From: Lapidilactobacillus gannanensis
GTDB taxonomy: Bacteria > Bacillota > Bacilli > Lactobacillales > Lactobacillaceae
Length of the DNA stretch: 64,000 nt
Reading direction: 5' to 3'
Assembly: GCF_003946675.1 (NCBI RefSeq)
Contig: NZ_RHOT01000001.1
Location: 62,001 to 126,000 of the forward strand
Made by a program: the position numbers and the translations under genes. How positions within the stretch are numbered: position 1 is the first letter of the stretch; each line of letters begins with the position of its first letter. Shown here in pieces: positions 17,144 to 26,142 of the stretch. Below the pieces are notes generated by a model. The model was not told the DNA's origin, did no database searches, and saw only the letters and a program-made list of their open reading frames with translations.

Positions 17144-19321
17144 GTGAAACCATCAATAGTAAACAGAATAAAATCAAACTGGACGCTGAAACGTCTAGGT
17201 AAAGTGGCAATGACAGTGGCTTTCACACTTGTGATTGCCATTTTTCTTTTAGCCATGCTGGGAACGGTGGTTCAAGCTGCGGGCTTGGTAGATGATACGG
17301 TCAATGTGGCAAATGAATACAGCCGATACCCACTTGAAAACTATCAACTGGATTTTTATGTGGATAATAGCTGGGGCTGGCTTCCGTGGAACTGGTCGGA
17401 CGGGATTGGAAAACAGGTCATGTATGGACTATATGCCATTACCAATTTTATTTGGACAATCAGTTTGTATGTTTCCAATGCGACAGGTTACTTAGTACAG
17501 GAAGCCTATTCCTTAGACTTCATTTCCGCTACAGCAGATTCCATTGGTAAGAATATGCAGACCTTAGCTGGTGTGAGTGCAAACGGATTTTCAACAGAGG
17601 GTTTCTATGTTGGATTCCTCTTACTCTTGATTTTGGTTCTTGGGGTTTATGTTGCCTATACGGGACTGATAAAGAGAGAAACCACAAAGGCAATTCATGC
17701 CATTATGAATTTTGTGCTGGTGTTTATCCTATCGGCTTCCTTTATTGCCTACGCTCCCGACTACATTAAAAAAATCAATGACTTTTCATCAGACATCAGT
17801 AATGCCAGTTTATCACTTGGCACGAAGATTGTCATGCCCCATTCCGATAGTCAAGGCAAGGACAGCGTGGACTTAATCAGAGATAGCCTGTTTTCCATAC
17901 AGGTTCAGCAACCGTGGCTACTGCTTCAATACAACAGTTCAGACATTGAAAGTATCGGTATTGACCGTGTGGAAAGCCTGCTCTCCACCAGCCCAGATTC
18001 CAACAATGGCGAAGACAGAGAAAAAATTGTTGCGGAAGAAATTGAAGACAGAAGCAATACCAATCTAACCATTACAAAGACCATTAACCGTTTAGGTACA
18101 GTCTTCTTCCTATTTGTCTTCAATATTGGGATTTCCATATTTGTATTCCTATTAACAGGAATCATGATTTTCTCGCAGGTACTTTTTATCATCTATGCTA
18201 TGTTTCTGCCTGTGAGCTTTATTTTAAGCATGATTCCATCATTTGATGGTATGTCAAAACGAGCCATAACAAAGCTCTTTAATACCATTTTGACACGAGC
18301 TGGAATCACATTGATTATTACGACAGCATTTAGTATTTCAACCATGCTCTATACCTTATCGGCTGGTTATCCGTTCTTTTTGATTGCTTTTCTACAGATT
18401 GTGACCTTTGCAGGAATCTACTTCAAGCTGGGCGATTTAATGAGTATGTTTTCTCTACAGAGTAACGATTCTCAAAGTGTGGGAAGTCGTGTGATGAGAA
18501 AACCTCGTATGCTTATGCACGCTCACATGCACCGTCTACAGCGGAAACTTGGACGTTCCATGACTACTCTAGGGGCTGGGTCTGCCATTGTTACAGGTAA
18601 AAAAGGACAGTCGGGTTCGGGGAGTTCTGCAAGGACACAAGCAGATCACTCCCGACCAGACGGAAAGGAAAAATCAACACTTGGAAAACGTATCGGTCAA
18701 ACCATCGGTACAGTAGCTGATACCAAAGACAGAATGGTAGACACTGCTAGTGGTTTGAAAGAACAGGTTAAAGATTTGCCGACCAATGCAAGATATGCAG
18801 TATATCAAGGAAAATCCAAAGTAAAAGAGAATGTCCGTGATTTAACCAGTAGTATTTCTCAAACCAAAGCGGACAGAGCCAGTGGACGCAAGGAACAGCA
18901 GGAACAAAGGCGAAAAACCATTGCGAAGCGTCGCTCTGAAATGGAACAGGTCAAACAGAAAAAACAGCCTGCTTCTTCTGTTCATGAAAGACCGACTACA
19001 AGACAAGAACAATATCATGATGAACAGACCTCAAAACAGTCTAATATTCAGACTTCATATAAGGAATCTCAACAAGCCAAACAAGAGCGTCCAGCAGTTA
19101 AGTCCGATTTTTCAAGTCCAAAAGTGGAACGCCAAGGCAATACCGTTCAAGAAAAAACCGTTCAAAAGCCAGCAACTTCAACCACTACAGCAGATAGAAC
19201 TTCACAACGTCCAATCACAAAAGAACGTCCGTCTACTGTTCAAAGAGTACCACTACAAAATACAAGAAGTAGACCACCAATCAAAACCGCCACCATTAAG
19301 AAAGTCGGTAAGAAACCATGA
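17144..19321 (+). CDS. orf15: Tn916 Orf15, polytopic VirB6/ConG-like mating-channel protein
   Basis: The 725-residue protein starts at GTG 17144, two bases after the orf16 stop, so translation is coupled. A signal-anchor helix (about residues 22-44) is followed by further helices (about 88-110, 150-175, 190-208, 305-345, 378-420) and a long hydrophilic C-terminal tail from about 450 rich in Gln, Lys, Ser and Thr. This is the layout of the VirB6-like channel subunit of Gram-positive type IV systems (ConG in ICEBs1). The stop overlaps the orf14 start in an ATGA junction. Confidence 0.93.
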   Translation: MKPSIVNRIKSNWTLKRLGKVAMTVAFTLVIAIFLLAMLGTVVQAAGLVDDTVNVANEYSRYPLENYQLDFYVDNSWGWLPWNWSDGIGKQVMYGLYAITNFIWTISLYVSNATGYLVQEAYSLDFISATADSIGKNMQTLAGVSANGFSTEGFYVGFLLLLILVLGVYVAYTGLIKRETTKAIHAIMNFVLVFILSASFIAYAPDYIKKINDFSSDISNASLSLGTKIVMPHSDSQGKDSVDLIRDSLFSIQVQQPWLLLQYNSSDIESIGIDRVESLLSTSPDSNNGEDREKIVAEEIEDRSNTNLTITKTINRLGTVFFLFVFNIGISIFVFLLTGIMIFSQVLFIIYAMFLPVSFILSMIPSFDGMSKRAITKLFNTILTRAGITLIITTAFSISTMLYTLSAGYPFFLIAFLQIVTFAGIYFKLGDLMSMFSLQSNDSQSVGSRVMRKPRMLMHAHMHRLQRKLGRSMTTLGAGSAIVTGKKGQSGSGSSARTQADHSRPDGKEKSTLGKRIGQTIGTVADTKDRMVDTASGLKEQVKDLPTNARYAVYQGKSKVKENVRDLTSSISQTKADRASGRKEQQEQRRKTIAKRRSEMEQVKQKKQPASSVHERPTTRQEQYHDEQTSKQSNIQTSYKESQQAKQERPAVKSDFSSPKVERQGNTVQEKTVQKPATSTTTADRTSQRPITKERPSTVQRVPLQNTRSRPPIKTATIKKVGKKP

Positions 19322-20319
19322 AGTTGAAAACTTTAGTGATTGGTGGTTCTGGATTATTCTTGATGGTCTTCTCACTGCTTCTGTTTGTTGCCATTTTATT
19401 TTCAGATGAACAGGACAGCGGAATTTCCAATATTCATTATGGAGGTGTGAATGTTTCCGCAGAAGTGCTGGCTCATAAGCCTATGGTAGAAAAATATGCC
19501 AAAGAATATGGCGTTGAAGAATATGTCAACATACTTCTTGCGATTATACAGGTGGAATCGGGCGGTACTGCGGAAGATGTTATGCAGTCCTCGGAATCCC
19601 TCGGTCTTCCACCTAATTCATTGAGTACAGAAGAATCCATTAAGCAAGGTGTGAAGTATTTCAGTGAATTATTAGCCAGTAGCGAAAGGCTCAGTGTAGA
19701 TTTAGAATCGGTTATCCAGTCCTACAATTATGGTGGTGGTTTCTTAGGGTATGTGGCTAATCGTGGAAATAAATATACCTTTGAACTGGCTCAAAGTTTC
19801 TCAAAAGAGTATTCAGGTGGCGAAAAAGTGTCTTACCCCAATCCCATAGCCATACCTATCAATGGGGGCTGGCGATACAACTATGGCAATATGTTTTATG
19901 TGCAACTGGTAACGCAGTATCTTGTCACAACAGAGTTTGATGATGATACGGTACAAGCCATCATGGACGAAGCACTGAAATATGAGGGCTGGCGATACGT
20001 TTACGGTGGAGCTTCCCCGACTACTTCTTTTGATTGTAGCGGACTGACACAATGGACGTATGGAAAAGCTGGAATTAACTTACCACGAACCGCACAACAG
20101 CAATATGATGTGACCCAGCATATCCCACTATCGGAAGCACAAGCTGGCGATTTGGTTTTCTTTCATTCTACCTATAACGCTGGCTCTTATATTACTCATG
20201 TTGGGATATACCTTGGCAATAACCGTATGTTTCATGCAGGCGACCCAATCGGTTATGCCGACTTAACAAGCCCCTACTGGCAACAGCATTTAGTGGGAGC
20301 AGGACGAATCAAACAATGA
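19318..20319 (+). CDS. orf14: Tn916 Orf14, bifunctional cell-wall hydrolase (CwlT-like)
   Basis: The 333-residue enzyme opens peptidoglycan for the mating channel. An N-terminal hydrophobic anchor (residues 7-28) precedes a lysozyme-like domain with the catalytic Glu context AIIQVESGGTAEDVMQ (about residues 75-95). It is joined to a C-terminal NlpC/P60 domain with Cys in FDCSGLTQWTYGKAG (about 238-252) and His in ITHVGIYLGNNRMFH. The two-domain order matches CwlT of ICEBs1. It overlaps both neighbours (ATGA with orf15 and orf13), so the three are translated as a coupled block. Confidence 0.95.
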   Translation: MKLKTLVIGGSGLFLMVFSLLLFVAILFSDEQDSGISNIHYGGVNVSAEVLAHKPMVEKYAKEYGVEEYVNILLAIIQVESGGTAEDVMQSSESLGLPPNSLSTEESIKQGVKYFSELLASSERLSVDLESVIQSYNYGGGFLGYVANRGNKYTFELAQSFSKEYSGGEKVSYPNPIAIPINGGWRYNYGNMFYVQLVTQYLVTTEFDDDTVQAIMDEALKYEGWRYVYGGASPTTSFDCSGLTQWTYGKAGINLPRTAQQQYDVTQHIPLSEAQAGDLVFFHSTYNAGSYITHVGIYLGNNRMFHAGDPIGYADLTSPYWQQHLVGAGRIKQ

Positions 20320-21248
20320 GAAAGGAAGATTTAATGATGAAATTTAGAAAAAATCAGAATAAAGAAAAACAGATACCAAAGGAAAAGAAACCTCGTGTCT
20401 ATAAGGTCAATCCTCATAAAAAGGTTGTGATTGCCTTGTGGGTACTTTTAGGGCTTAGTTTCAGCTTTGCGATATTCAAGCACTTTACAGCTATAGATAC
20501 TCATACTATTCACGAAACAACTATCATAGAAAAGGAATACGTTGATACTCATCATGTAGAAAATTTTGTAGAGAACTTTGCGAAAGTCTACTATTCATGG
20601 GAGCAATCCGATAAGTCCATTGATAATCGAATGGAAAGTCTAAAAGGCTATCTGACAGATGAACTTCAAGCTCTCAATGTTGATACAGTACGCAAAGATA
20701 TTCCTGTATCGTCTTCTGTAAGAGGATTTCAGATATGGACGGTAGAGCCAACTGGCGACAATGAGTTTAATGTAACCTACAGTGTAGACCAGCTCATTAC
20801 AGAGGGAGAAAATACAAAGACCGTCCACTCTGCTTATATAGTGAGTGTCTATGTAGATGGTTCTGGAAATATGGTACTGGTTAAGAATCCGACCATTACC
20901 AACATACCTAAGAAATCAAGTTATAAACCAAAAGCCATTGAAAGTGAGGGGACGGTTGATTCCATTACAACCAATGAAATCAATGAGTTTTTAACGACGT
21001 TCTTCAAGCTCTATCCTACAGCGACAGCCAGTGAACTTTCCTACTATGTGAATGACGGGATATTAAAACCAATCGGAAAAGAGTACATCTTTCAAGAACT
21101 GGTAAATCCTATTCACAATCGTAAGGATAATCAAGTCACGGTATCGCTGACAGTGGAGTATATCGACCAGCAGACCAAAGCAACGCAGGTATCTCAATTT
21201 GATTTGGTACTTGAAAAGAACGGGAGTAATTGGAAGATTATAGAATAA
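20316..21248 (+). CDS. orf13: Tn916 Orf13, TcpC/ConC-family conjugation protein
   Basis: The product has up to 310 residues; starts are possible at 20316 (ATGA overlap) or at 20334/20337, which are better spaced from AAAGGAAG. A basic cytoplasmic N-terminus precedes one helix (KVVIALWVLLGLSFSFAIF, about residues 31-49). Two extracytoplasmic NTF2-like domains follow (about 70-180 and 205-310), the fold known for TcpC/ConC, bitopic core proteins of the mating channel that contact the cell-wall hydrolase. It is the last transfer gene before the tet(M) leader. Confidence 0.93.
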   Translation: MRKEDLMMKFRKNQNKEKQIPKEKKPRVYKVNPHKKVVIALWVLLGLSFSFAIFKHFTAIDTHTIHETTIIEKEYVDTHHVENFVENFAKVYYSWEQSDKSIDNRMESLKGYLTDELQALNVDTVRKDIPVSSSVRGFQIWTVEPTGDNEFNVTYSVDQLITEGENTKTVHSAYIVSVYVDGSGNMVLVKNPTITNIPKKSSYKPKAIESEGTVDSITTNEINEFLTTFFKLYPTATASELSYYVNDGILKPIGKEYIFQELVNPIHNRKDNQVTVSLTVEYIDQQTKATQVSQFDLVLEKNGSNWKIIE

Positions 21249-21317
21249 CAAATATTGGTACATTATTACAGCTATTTTGTAATCACGTACTCTCTTTGAT
21301 AAAAAATTGGAGATTCC

Positions 21318-21346
21318 TTTACAAATATGCTCTTACGTGCTATTAT
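21318..21346 (+). promoter_or_regulatory. Promoter of the tet(M) transcript
   Basis: TTTACA (21318-21323), a 17-nt spacer and TATTAT (21341-21346). The RNA would begin about 270 bases upstream of tet(M) and cover the leader that controls it. Confidence 0.75.
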
Positions 21347-21351
21347 TTAAG

Positions 21352-21522
21352 TATCTATTTAAAAGGAGTTAATAAATATGCGGCAAGGTATTCTTAAATA
21401 AACTGTCAATTTGATAGTGGGAACAAATAATTGGATGTCCTTTTTTAGGAGGGCTTAGTTTTTTGTACCCAGTTTAAGAATACCTTTATCATGTGATTCT
21501 AAAGTATCCGGAGAATATCTGT
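21352..21522 (+). promoter_or_regulatory. tet(M) 5' leader with alternative base pairing
   Basis: GGTATTCTTAAA (21387-21398) is the perfect complement of TTTAAGAATACC (21473-21484), so the leader can fold on itself ahead of the attenuator. An AAAAGGAG site at 21361 precedes a seven-residue reading frame (ATG 21379 to TAA 21402). This fits the known attenuation control of tet(M), in which stalled translation of leader codons changes downstream folding. Confidence 0.6.
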
Positions 21523-21609
21523 ATGCTTTGTATGCCTATGGTTATGCATAAAAATCCCAGTGATAAGAGTATTTATCACTGGGATTTTTATGCCCTTTTG
21601 GGCTTTTGA
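21523..21609 (+). CDS. orf12: Tn916 Orf12, tet(M) leader peptide
   Basis: The 28-residue peptide (MLCMPMVMHKNPSDKSIYHW, then DFYALLGF) spans the attenuator hairpin. It is the known Orf12 leader. When tetracycline slows elongation but leaves some tRNA charged, the ribosome is thought to follow RNA polymerase closely and prevent formation of the terminator inside this frame, so transcription continues into tet(M). It ends 15 bases before the tet(M) start. Confidence 0.88.
   Translation: MLCMPMVMHKNPSDKSIYHWDFYALLGF
21550..21589 (+). terminator. Attenuator of tet(M)
   Basis: A perfect 17-bp stem (AAAAATCCCAGTGATAA with TTATCACTGGGATTTTT) around a 6-nt loop, ending in a T-run and lying within the Orf12 codons. 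This is the transcriptional attenuator that keeps tet(M) low without drug. Confidence 0.9.
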
Positions 21610-21624
21610 ATGGAGGAAAATCAC

Positions 21625-23544
21625 ATGAAAATTATTAATATTGGAGTTTTAGCTCATGTTGATGCGGGAAAAACTACCTTAACAGAAAGCTTATTATATA
21701 ACAGTGGAGCGATTACAGAATTAGGAAGCGTGGACAAAGGTACAACGAGGACGGATAATACGCTTTTAGAACGTCAGAGAGGAATTACAATTCAGACAGG
21801 AATAACCTCTTTTCAGTGGGAAAATACGAAGGTGAACATCATAGACACGCCAGGACATATGGATTTCTTAGCAGAAGTATATCGTTCATTATCAGTTTTA
21901 GATGGGGCAATTCTACTGATTTCTGCAAAAGATGGCGTACAAGCACAAACTCGTATATTATTTCATGCACTTAGGAAAATGGGGATTCCCACAATCTTTT
22001 TTATCAATAAGATTGACCAAAATGGAATTGATTTATCAACGGTTTATCAGGATATTAAAGAGAAACTTTCTGCCGAAATTGTAATCAAACAGAAGGTAGA
22101 ACTGTATCCTAATATGTGTGTGACGAACTTTACCGAATCTGAACAATGGGATACGGTAATAGAGGGAAACGATGACCTTTTAGAGAAATATATGTCCGGT
22201 AAATCATTAGAAGCATTGGAACTCGAACAAGAGGAAAGCATAAGATTTCAGAATTGTTCCCTGTTCCCTGTTTATCACGGAAGTGCAAAAAACAATATAG
22301 GGATTGATAACCTTATAGAAGTGATTACGAATAAATTTTATTCATCAACACATCGAGGTCAGTCTGAACTTTGCGGAAATGTTTTCAAAATTGAATATAC
22401 AAAAAAAAGACAACGTCTTGCATATATACGTCTTTATAGTGGCGTACTGCATTTGCGAGATTCGGTTAGAATATCGGAAAAGGAAAAAATAAAAATTACA
22501 GAAATGTATACTTCAATAAATGGTGAATTATGTAAAATCGATAAGGCTTATTCCGGGGAAATTGTTATTTTGCAGAATGAGTTTTTGAAGTTAAATAGTG
22601 TTCTTGGAGATACAAAGCTATTGCCACAGAGAGAGAGAATTGAAAATCCCCTCCCTCTGCTGCAAACGACTGTTGAACCGAGCAAACCTCAACAAAGGGA
22701 AATGTTGCTTGATGCCCTTTTGGAAATCTCAGATAGTGATCCGCTTCTACGATATTACGTGGATTCTACGACACATGAAATTATACTTTCTTTCTTAGGG
22801 AAAGTACAAATGGAAGTGATTAGTGCACTGTTGCAAGAAAAGTATCATGTGGAGATAGAACTAAAAGAGCCTACAGTCATTTATATGGAGAGACCGTTAA
22901 AAAATGCAGAATATACCATTCACATCGAAGTGCCGCCAAATCCTTTCTGGGCTTCCATTGGTTTATCTGTATCACCGCTTCCATTAGGGAGCGGAGTGCA
23001 GTATGAGAGCTCGGTTTCTCTTGGATACTTAAATCAATCGTTTCAAAATGCAGTTATGGAGGGGATACGCTATGGCTGTGAACAAGGATTGTATGGTTGG
23101 AATGTGACGGACTGTAAAATCTGTTTTAAGTATGGCTTATACTATAGCCCTGTTAGTACCCCAGCAGATTTTCGGATGCTTGCTCCTATTGTATTGGAAC
23201 AAGTCTTAAAAAAAGCTGGAACAGAATTGTTAGAGCCATATCTTAGTTTTAAAATTTATGCGCCACAGGAATATCTTTCACGAGCATACAACGATGCTCC
23301 TAAATATTGTGCGAACATCGTAGACACTCAATTGAAAAATAATGAGGTCATTCTTAGTGGAGAAATCCCTGCTCGGTGTATTCAAGAATATCGTAGTGAT
23401 TTAACTTTCTTTACAAATGGACGTAGTGTTTGTTTAACAGAGTTAAAAGGGTACCATGTTACTACCGGTGAACCTGTTTGCCAGCCCCGTCGTCCAAATA
23501 GTCGGATAGATAAAGTACGATATATGTTCAATAAAATAACTTAG
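21625..23544 (+). CDS. tetM: Ribosomal protection protein Tet(M)
   Basis: The 639-residue translational GTPase resembles EF-G and dislodges tetracycline from the 30S subunit. G1 AHVDAGKTT is near residue 10, the switch II motif DTPGHMDF near 74-81, and NKID near 128-131. The five-domain EF-G layout follows, ending [14 protein letters not shown]. The start is ATG 21625, seven bases after the GGAGG site; the ATG at 21610 is part of that ribosome site. Length and sequence are canonical, so the gene should confer tetracycline, doxycycline and minocycline resistance. It is regulated by the upstream attenuator. Downstream orf6 follows in the same direction. Confidence 0.98.
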   Translation: MKIINIGVLAHVDAGKTTLTESLLYNSGAITELGSVDKGTTRTDNTLLERQRGITIQTGITSFQWENTKVNIIDTPGHMDFLAEVYRSLSVLDGAILLISAKDGVQAQTRILFHALRKMGIPTIFFINKIDQNGIDLSTVYQDIKEKLSAEIVIKQKVELYPNMCVTNFTESEQWDTVIEGNDDLLEKYMSGKSLEALELEQEESIRFQNCSLFPVYHGSAKNNIGIDNLIEVITNKFYSSTHRGQSELCGNVFKIEYTKKRQRLAYIRLYSGVLHLRDSVRISEKEKIKITEMYTSINGELCKIDKAYSGEIVILQNEFLKLNSVLGDTKLLPQRERIENPLPLLQTTVEPSKPQQREMLLDALLEISDSDPLLRYYVDSTTHEIILSFLGKVQMEVISALLQEKYHVEIELKEPTVIYMERPLKNAEYTIHIEVPPNPFWASIGLSVSPLPLGSGVQYESSVSLGYLNQSFQNAVMEGIRYGCEQGLYGWNVTDCKICFKYGLYYSPVSTPADFRMLAPIVLEQVLKKAGTELLEPYLSFKIYAPQEYLSRAYNDAPKYCANIVDTQLKNNEVILSGEIPARCIQEYRSDLTFFTNGRSVCLTELKGYHVTTGEPVCQPRRPNSRIDKVRYMFNKIT

Positions 23545-23641
23545 TGTATTTTATGTTGTTATATAAATATGGTTTCTTGTTAAATAAGATGAAATATTTT
23601 TTAATAAAGATTTGAATTAAAGTGTAAAGGAGGAGATAGTT

Positions 23642-23830
23642 ATTATAAACTACAAGTGGATATTGTGTCCTGTATGTGGAAATAAAACACGATTAAAGAT
23701 AAGGGAAGATACTGAATTAAAAAAATTCCCCCTCTATTGTCCGAAATGCAGACAAGAAAATTTAATTGAAATAAAGCAGTTCAAAGTAACTGTGATTACA
23801 GAGCCAGACGCAAAGACGCAGAGCCGATAA
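23642..23830 (+). CDS. orf6: Tn916 Orf6, cysteine-rich KTR-domain protein
   Basis: The 62-residue product INYKWILCPVCGNKTRLKIR carries two CxxC pairs (CPVC, CPKC) and a KTR motif, a zinc-ribbon-like pattern. The start is non-standard: no ATG, GTG or TTG fits, and ATT 23642 follows AAAGGAGGAGATAGTT. That makes it one of the rare ATT starts, unless translation begins at the in-frame TTG 23663. It is transcribed behind tet(M). The function is unknown; small zinc ribbons of this kind often bind nucleic acid. Confidence 0.8.
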   Translation: MINYKWILCPVCGNKTRLKIREDTELKKFPLYCPKCRQENLIEIKQFKVTVITEPDAKTQSR

Positions 23831-23863
23831 AATGAGATTAATACAATCTCATTTTATCGGCTC
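23821..23863. terminator. Bidirectional terminator between orf6 and orf9
   Basis: A perfect 19-bp stem (GAGCCGATAAAATGAGATT with its complement) and loop AATAC. It overlaps the orf6 stop codon and separates the plus-strand tet(M)-orf6 unit from the convergent orf9. Confidence 0.88.
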
Positions 23864-23889
23864 TTTCCGTTATGTATGGATTCTTTTAA

Positions 23890-24243
23890 TTAGTCTTCGA
23901 TGTTTCTTGCTTCGTTGATACCGCTGGCTAAAGATTCCATTAAGGATAGTTCTTTGTCTGTAAAGCTATCCATGTATTTCTCTATCTGTAATCGTCGGGT
24001 GCTTTTTACCAAGTTATTAGCAGGTAAGAAAAATTCATCAACGGAAACATGAAGTAACGATACAAGGTCATAAAGAACTTGTATGCTGGGGTGTTGCCCT
24101 TTATTTTCAATATTAGTTAAGTACCGTGGGTCAATTTCAATCAATGCTCCCACTTGTTCACGAGTTAAACCTCGTTTCAATCGAGCTTCTTTAATGGCTA
24201 AACCAAAGGCTCTAAAATCATATTTATCTTCTTTTTTACGCAT
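23890..24243 (-). CDS. orf9: Tn916 Orf9, XRE-family repressor
   Basis: The 117-residue protein has a helix-turn-helix at about residues 16-70 ([22 protein letters not shown], then [10 protein letters not shown]) and a short helical C-terminus. It is the only minus-strand gene in the element. In the accepted model, Orf9 represses the orf7-orf8 promoter; read-through from tet(M) under drug makes antisense RNA across orf9, lowers the repressor and lets Orf7/Orf8 switch on excision and transfer genes. The convergent layout seen here fits that model. Confidence 0.93.
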   Translation of the reverse strand: MRKKEDKYDFRAFGLAIKEARLKRGLTREQVGALIEIDPRYLTNIENKGQHPSIQVLYDLVSLLHVSVDEFFLPANNLVKSTRRLQIEKYMDSFTDKELSLMESLASGINEARNIED

Positions 24244-24447
24244 AGTAGACCACCTCTATACATTTTATTGTTCCTACTGAATTAAAAACAGGTATAGAAA
24301 AACGTGTTATATGGTTTATAGGTTTATATTTAATAAAAAGCACTACTAAACGCCAATAAAAAAAACCGTTATATGGTAGTGCTATTTACGCTGTTAAAAT
24401 ATTGTATATTACTTCCAAATGGCGGTTTGTTGGAGGTCAACGTCGCC

Positions 24448-24519
24448 ATGAAGTACATCATATACAATAAATTTCCTTACATTGGGTTCTTGTCAAAAAA
24501 AGTCGTCTATCTGCAATAG
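24448..24519 (+). CDS. orf10: Short reading frame at the Tn916 orf10 position
   Basis: ATG 24448 to TAG 24519 encodes 23 residues (MKYIIYNKFPYIGFLSKKVV, then YLQ), with GGAGG 11 bases upstream. It lies in the regulatory spacer between orf9 and orf7, where Tn916 maps place orf10. Coding is uncertain; it may act as a leader. The rest of 24244-24747 holds promoters for the divergent orf9 and orf7 that I cannot place exactly. Confidence 0.45.
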   Translation: MKYIIYNKFPYIGFLSKKVVYLQ

Positions 24520-24747
24520 ATAAGTACGTCCACCAATGTGGTTTTATAAATCATATAGATAGAATAACAGAAGCATGTAAACAGAGAAATAAATCTGTTT
24601 ATATGCTTTTTTGGCTATTCAGAACTTTTTTACAAAGTTTATTTATCAGTAATGCAACAAATCCCCCTTTCACATTGGGACTAAGAGTGAAAGGAGATAA
24701 ACGAGCAAGGCTCACTTCCTTTCCTAGACAGAAAGGGGGTGAGAAAC

Positions 24748-25170
24748 ATGAAACCATCTTCTTTTCAGACCACAATAGAAAATCAGTTTGACTATATCTG
24801 TAAACGTGCTATGGAAGACGAGCGAAAGAATTATATGCTTTATCTTTCAAGGATTGCAAAGCGTGAGGTGTCCTTTTCGGATGTTGGCGATTATCTTGTT
24901 AGCCAGTTTGCGACAACAGATAACTATTCAACTGACTTTCAGATTTTTACACTCAATGGGTTATCAGTAGGCGTTGAAAATGATTTGTTGAGTGAAGCAT
25001 TACGTGAGTTGCCAGACAAGAAACGTGAAATTCTACTGCTGTTTTACTTTATGGACATGAGCGATTCAGAAATTGCAGACCTGTTGAAATTGAACCGTTC
25101 TACTGTCTATCGGCATAGAACCAGTGGACTAGCCTTAATTAAAAAGTTTATGGAGGAATTTGAAGAATGA
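24748..25170 (+). CDS. orf7: Tn916 Orf7, sigma-like positive regulator
   Basis: The 140-residue protein has a C-terminal sigma-70 region-4-like helix-turn-helix (LPDKKREILLLFYFMDMSDS, then EIADLLKLNRSTVYRHR, about residues 88-125). The start is ATG 24748 behind AAAGGGGGT; a GTG at 24739 lies within that site. Orf7 and Orf8 are the activators that raise xis/int and, after circularisation, the transfer operon. The end overlaps orf8 by four bases (ATGA). Confidence 0.92.
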   Translation: MKPSSFQTTIENQFDYICKRAMEDERKNYMLYLSRIAKREVSFSDVGDYLVSQFATTDNYSTDFQIFTLNGLSVGVENDLLSEALRELPDKKREILLLFYFMDMSDSEIADLLKLNRSTVYRHRTSGLALIKKFMEEFEE

Positions 25171-25397
25171 AAACACAATATCCTATGATTCCCTTTCCTC
25201 TCATTGTAAAGGCAACAGATGGCGATACCGAAGCGATTAACCAGATTCTACATCATTACAGAGGGTACATAACGAAGCGTTCCCTACGACTTATGAAAGA
25301 TGAATATGGCAATCAAAGTATGGTCGTTGATGAAGTCTTACGTGGAAGAATGGAAACCAGACTGATTACAAAGATTTTGTCATTTGAAATTAAGTAA
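25167..25397 (+). CDS. orf8: Tn916 Orf8, helical regulator
   Basis: The 76-residue protein (PFPLIVKATDGDTEAINQIL, then HHYRGYITKRSLRL) resembles the N-terminal helical region 2 of small sigma-like factors, complementing the region-4-like Orf7. It is translationally coupled to orf7. The two are thought to act together on the late promoters of the element. Confidence 0.9.
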   Translation: MKTQYPMIPFPLIVKATDGDTEAINQILHHYRGYITKRSLRLMKDEYGNQSMVVDEVLRGRMETRLITKILSFEIK

Positions 25398-25857
25398 TAT
25401 CCTCTCTCCTTTCGTGGAAGCGTGCTAAACCATTCCACGCTTCCCGAACAGGGAGGTTTGTTATTCCACCAAAGCATATTGAGCTTTCAATGTGTTTTGA
25501 TAGGCTAACGAGCCATTGTTCTTTGAAAACTGAATAAAAGTAATCGAATACGTTTCGATAAGAAAAGAGCCAACGGAACTAACCGCCATGACCTATCTTA
25601 TAAAGATAGCGAGCGATTCATGTTAGTGATCCGAGAAGCAATCTTTAGCAGGATTGCCTGCAACGACATTCTTATCGTGATAATGATACTCCCATACAGT
25701 CAATAGTCCGAGCGTGATAAAACCGTCGCAGGCAATGAGTATGGCTACATGAGAACCATGCAGGGGTGGAACTCCCGTGAGCTTTGCTAAAGCTGTTCGA
25801 TTGCTGGTAAAACAACTTTTATGAAATCCAAATAAGTGATTTGGAAAGGAGGATTTT
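25398..25857 (+). other. Spacer between orf8 and xis
   Basis: The 460-bp spacer has several short inverted repeats, for example AAGATAGCGAGC and GCAATCTTTAGCAGGATTGC near 25610-25650. Old maps place an orf5 here on the minus strand (25623-25874, 83 codons), but it has no convincing ribosome site and overlaps the xis start. I treat the spacer as untranslated leader or regulatory DNA for xis/int. Confidence 0.5.
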
Positions 25858-26061
25858 ATGAAGCAGACTGACATTCCTATTTGGGAACGTTATACCCTAA
25901 CCATTGAAGAAGCGTCAAAATATTTTCGTATTGGCGAAAACAAGCTACGACGCTTGGCAGAGGAAAATAAAAATGCAAATTGGCTGATTATGAATGGCAA
26001 TCGTATTCAGATTAAACGAAAACAATTTGAAAAAATTATAGATACATTGGACGCAATCTAG
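25858..26061 (+). CDS. xis: Tn916 excisionase
   Basis: The 67-residue winged-helix DNA-bending protein ([20 protein letters not shown]) binds near the element ends and steers Int toward excision. The length is canonical, with GGAAAGGAGG upstream. It is followed after 81 bp by int on the same strand. Confidence 0.96.
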
Positions 26062-26142
26062 CGTCGCCAAAGGGTCTTGTATATGATAAAATAGTATTAA
26101 GTCGTATCAAGGCTCTTTCCATAAAGGAAAGGAGCAAATGCC

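Noticed and set aside
21610-21624. Upstream ATG as tet(M) start
   Set aside because: That ATG is part of the GGAGG ribosome site; ATG 21625 gives the canonical 639-residue protein.
25623-25874. Minus-strand frame matching the old orf5 position in Tn916
   Set aside because: It overlaps the xis start, lacks a ribosome site and reads like random sequence; I describe the spacer instead.
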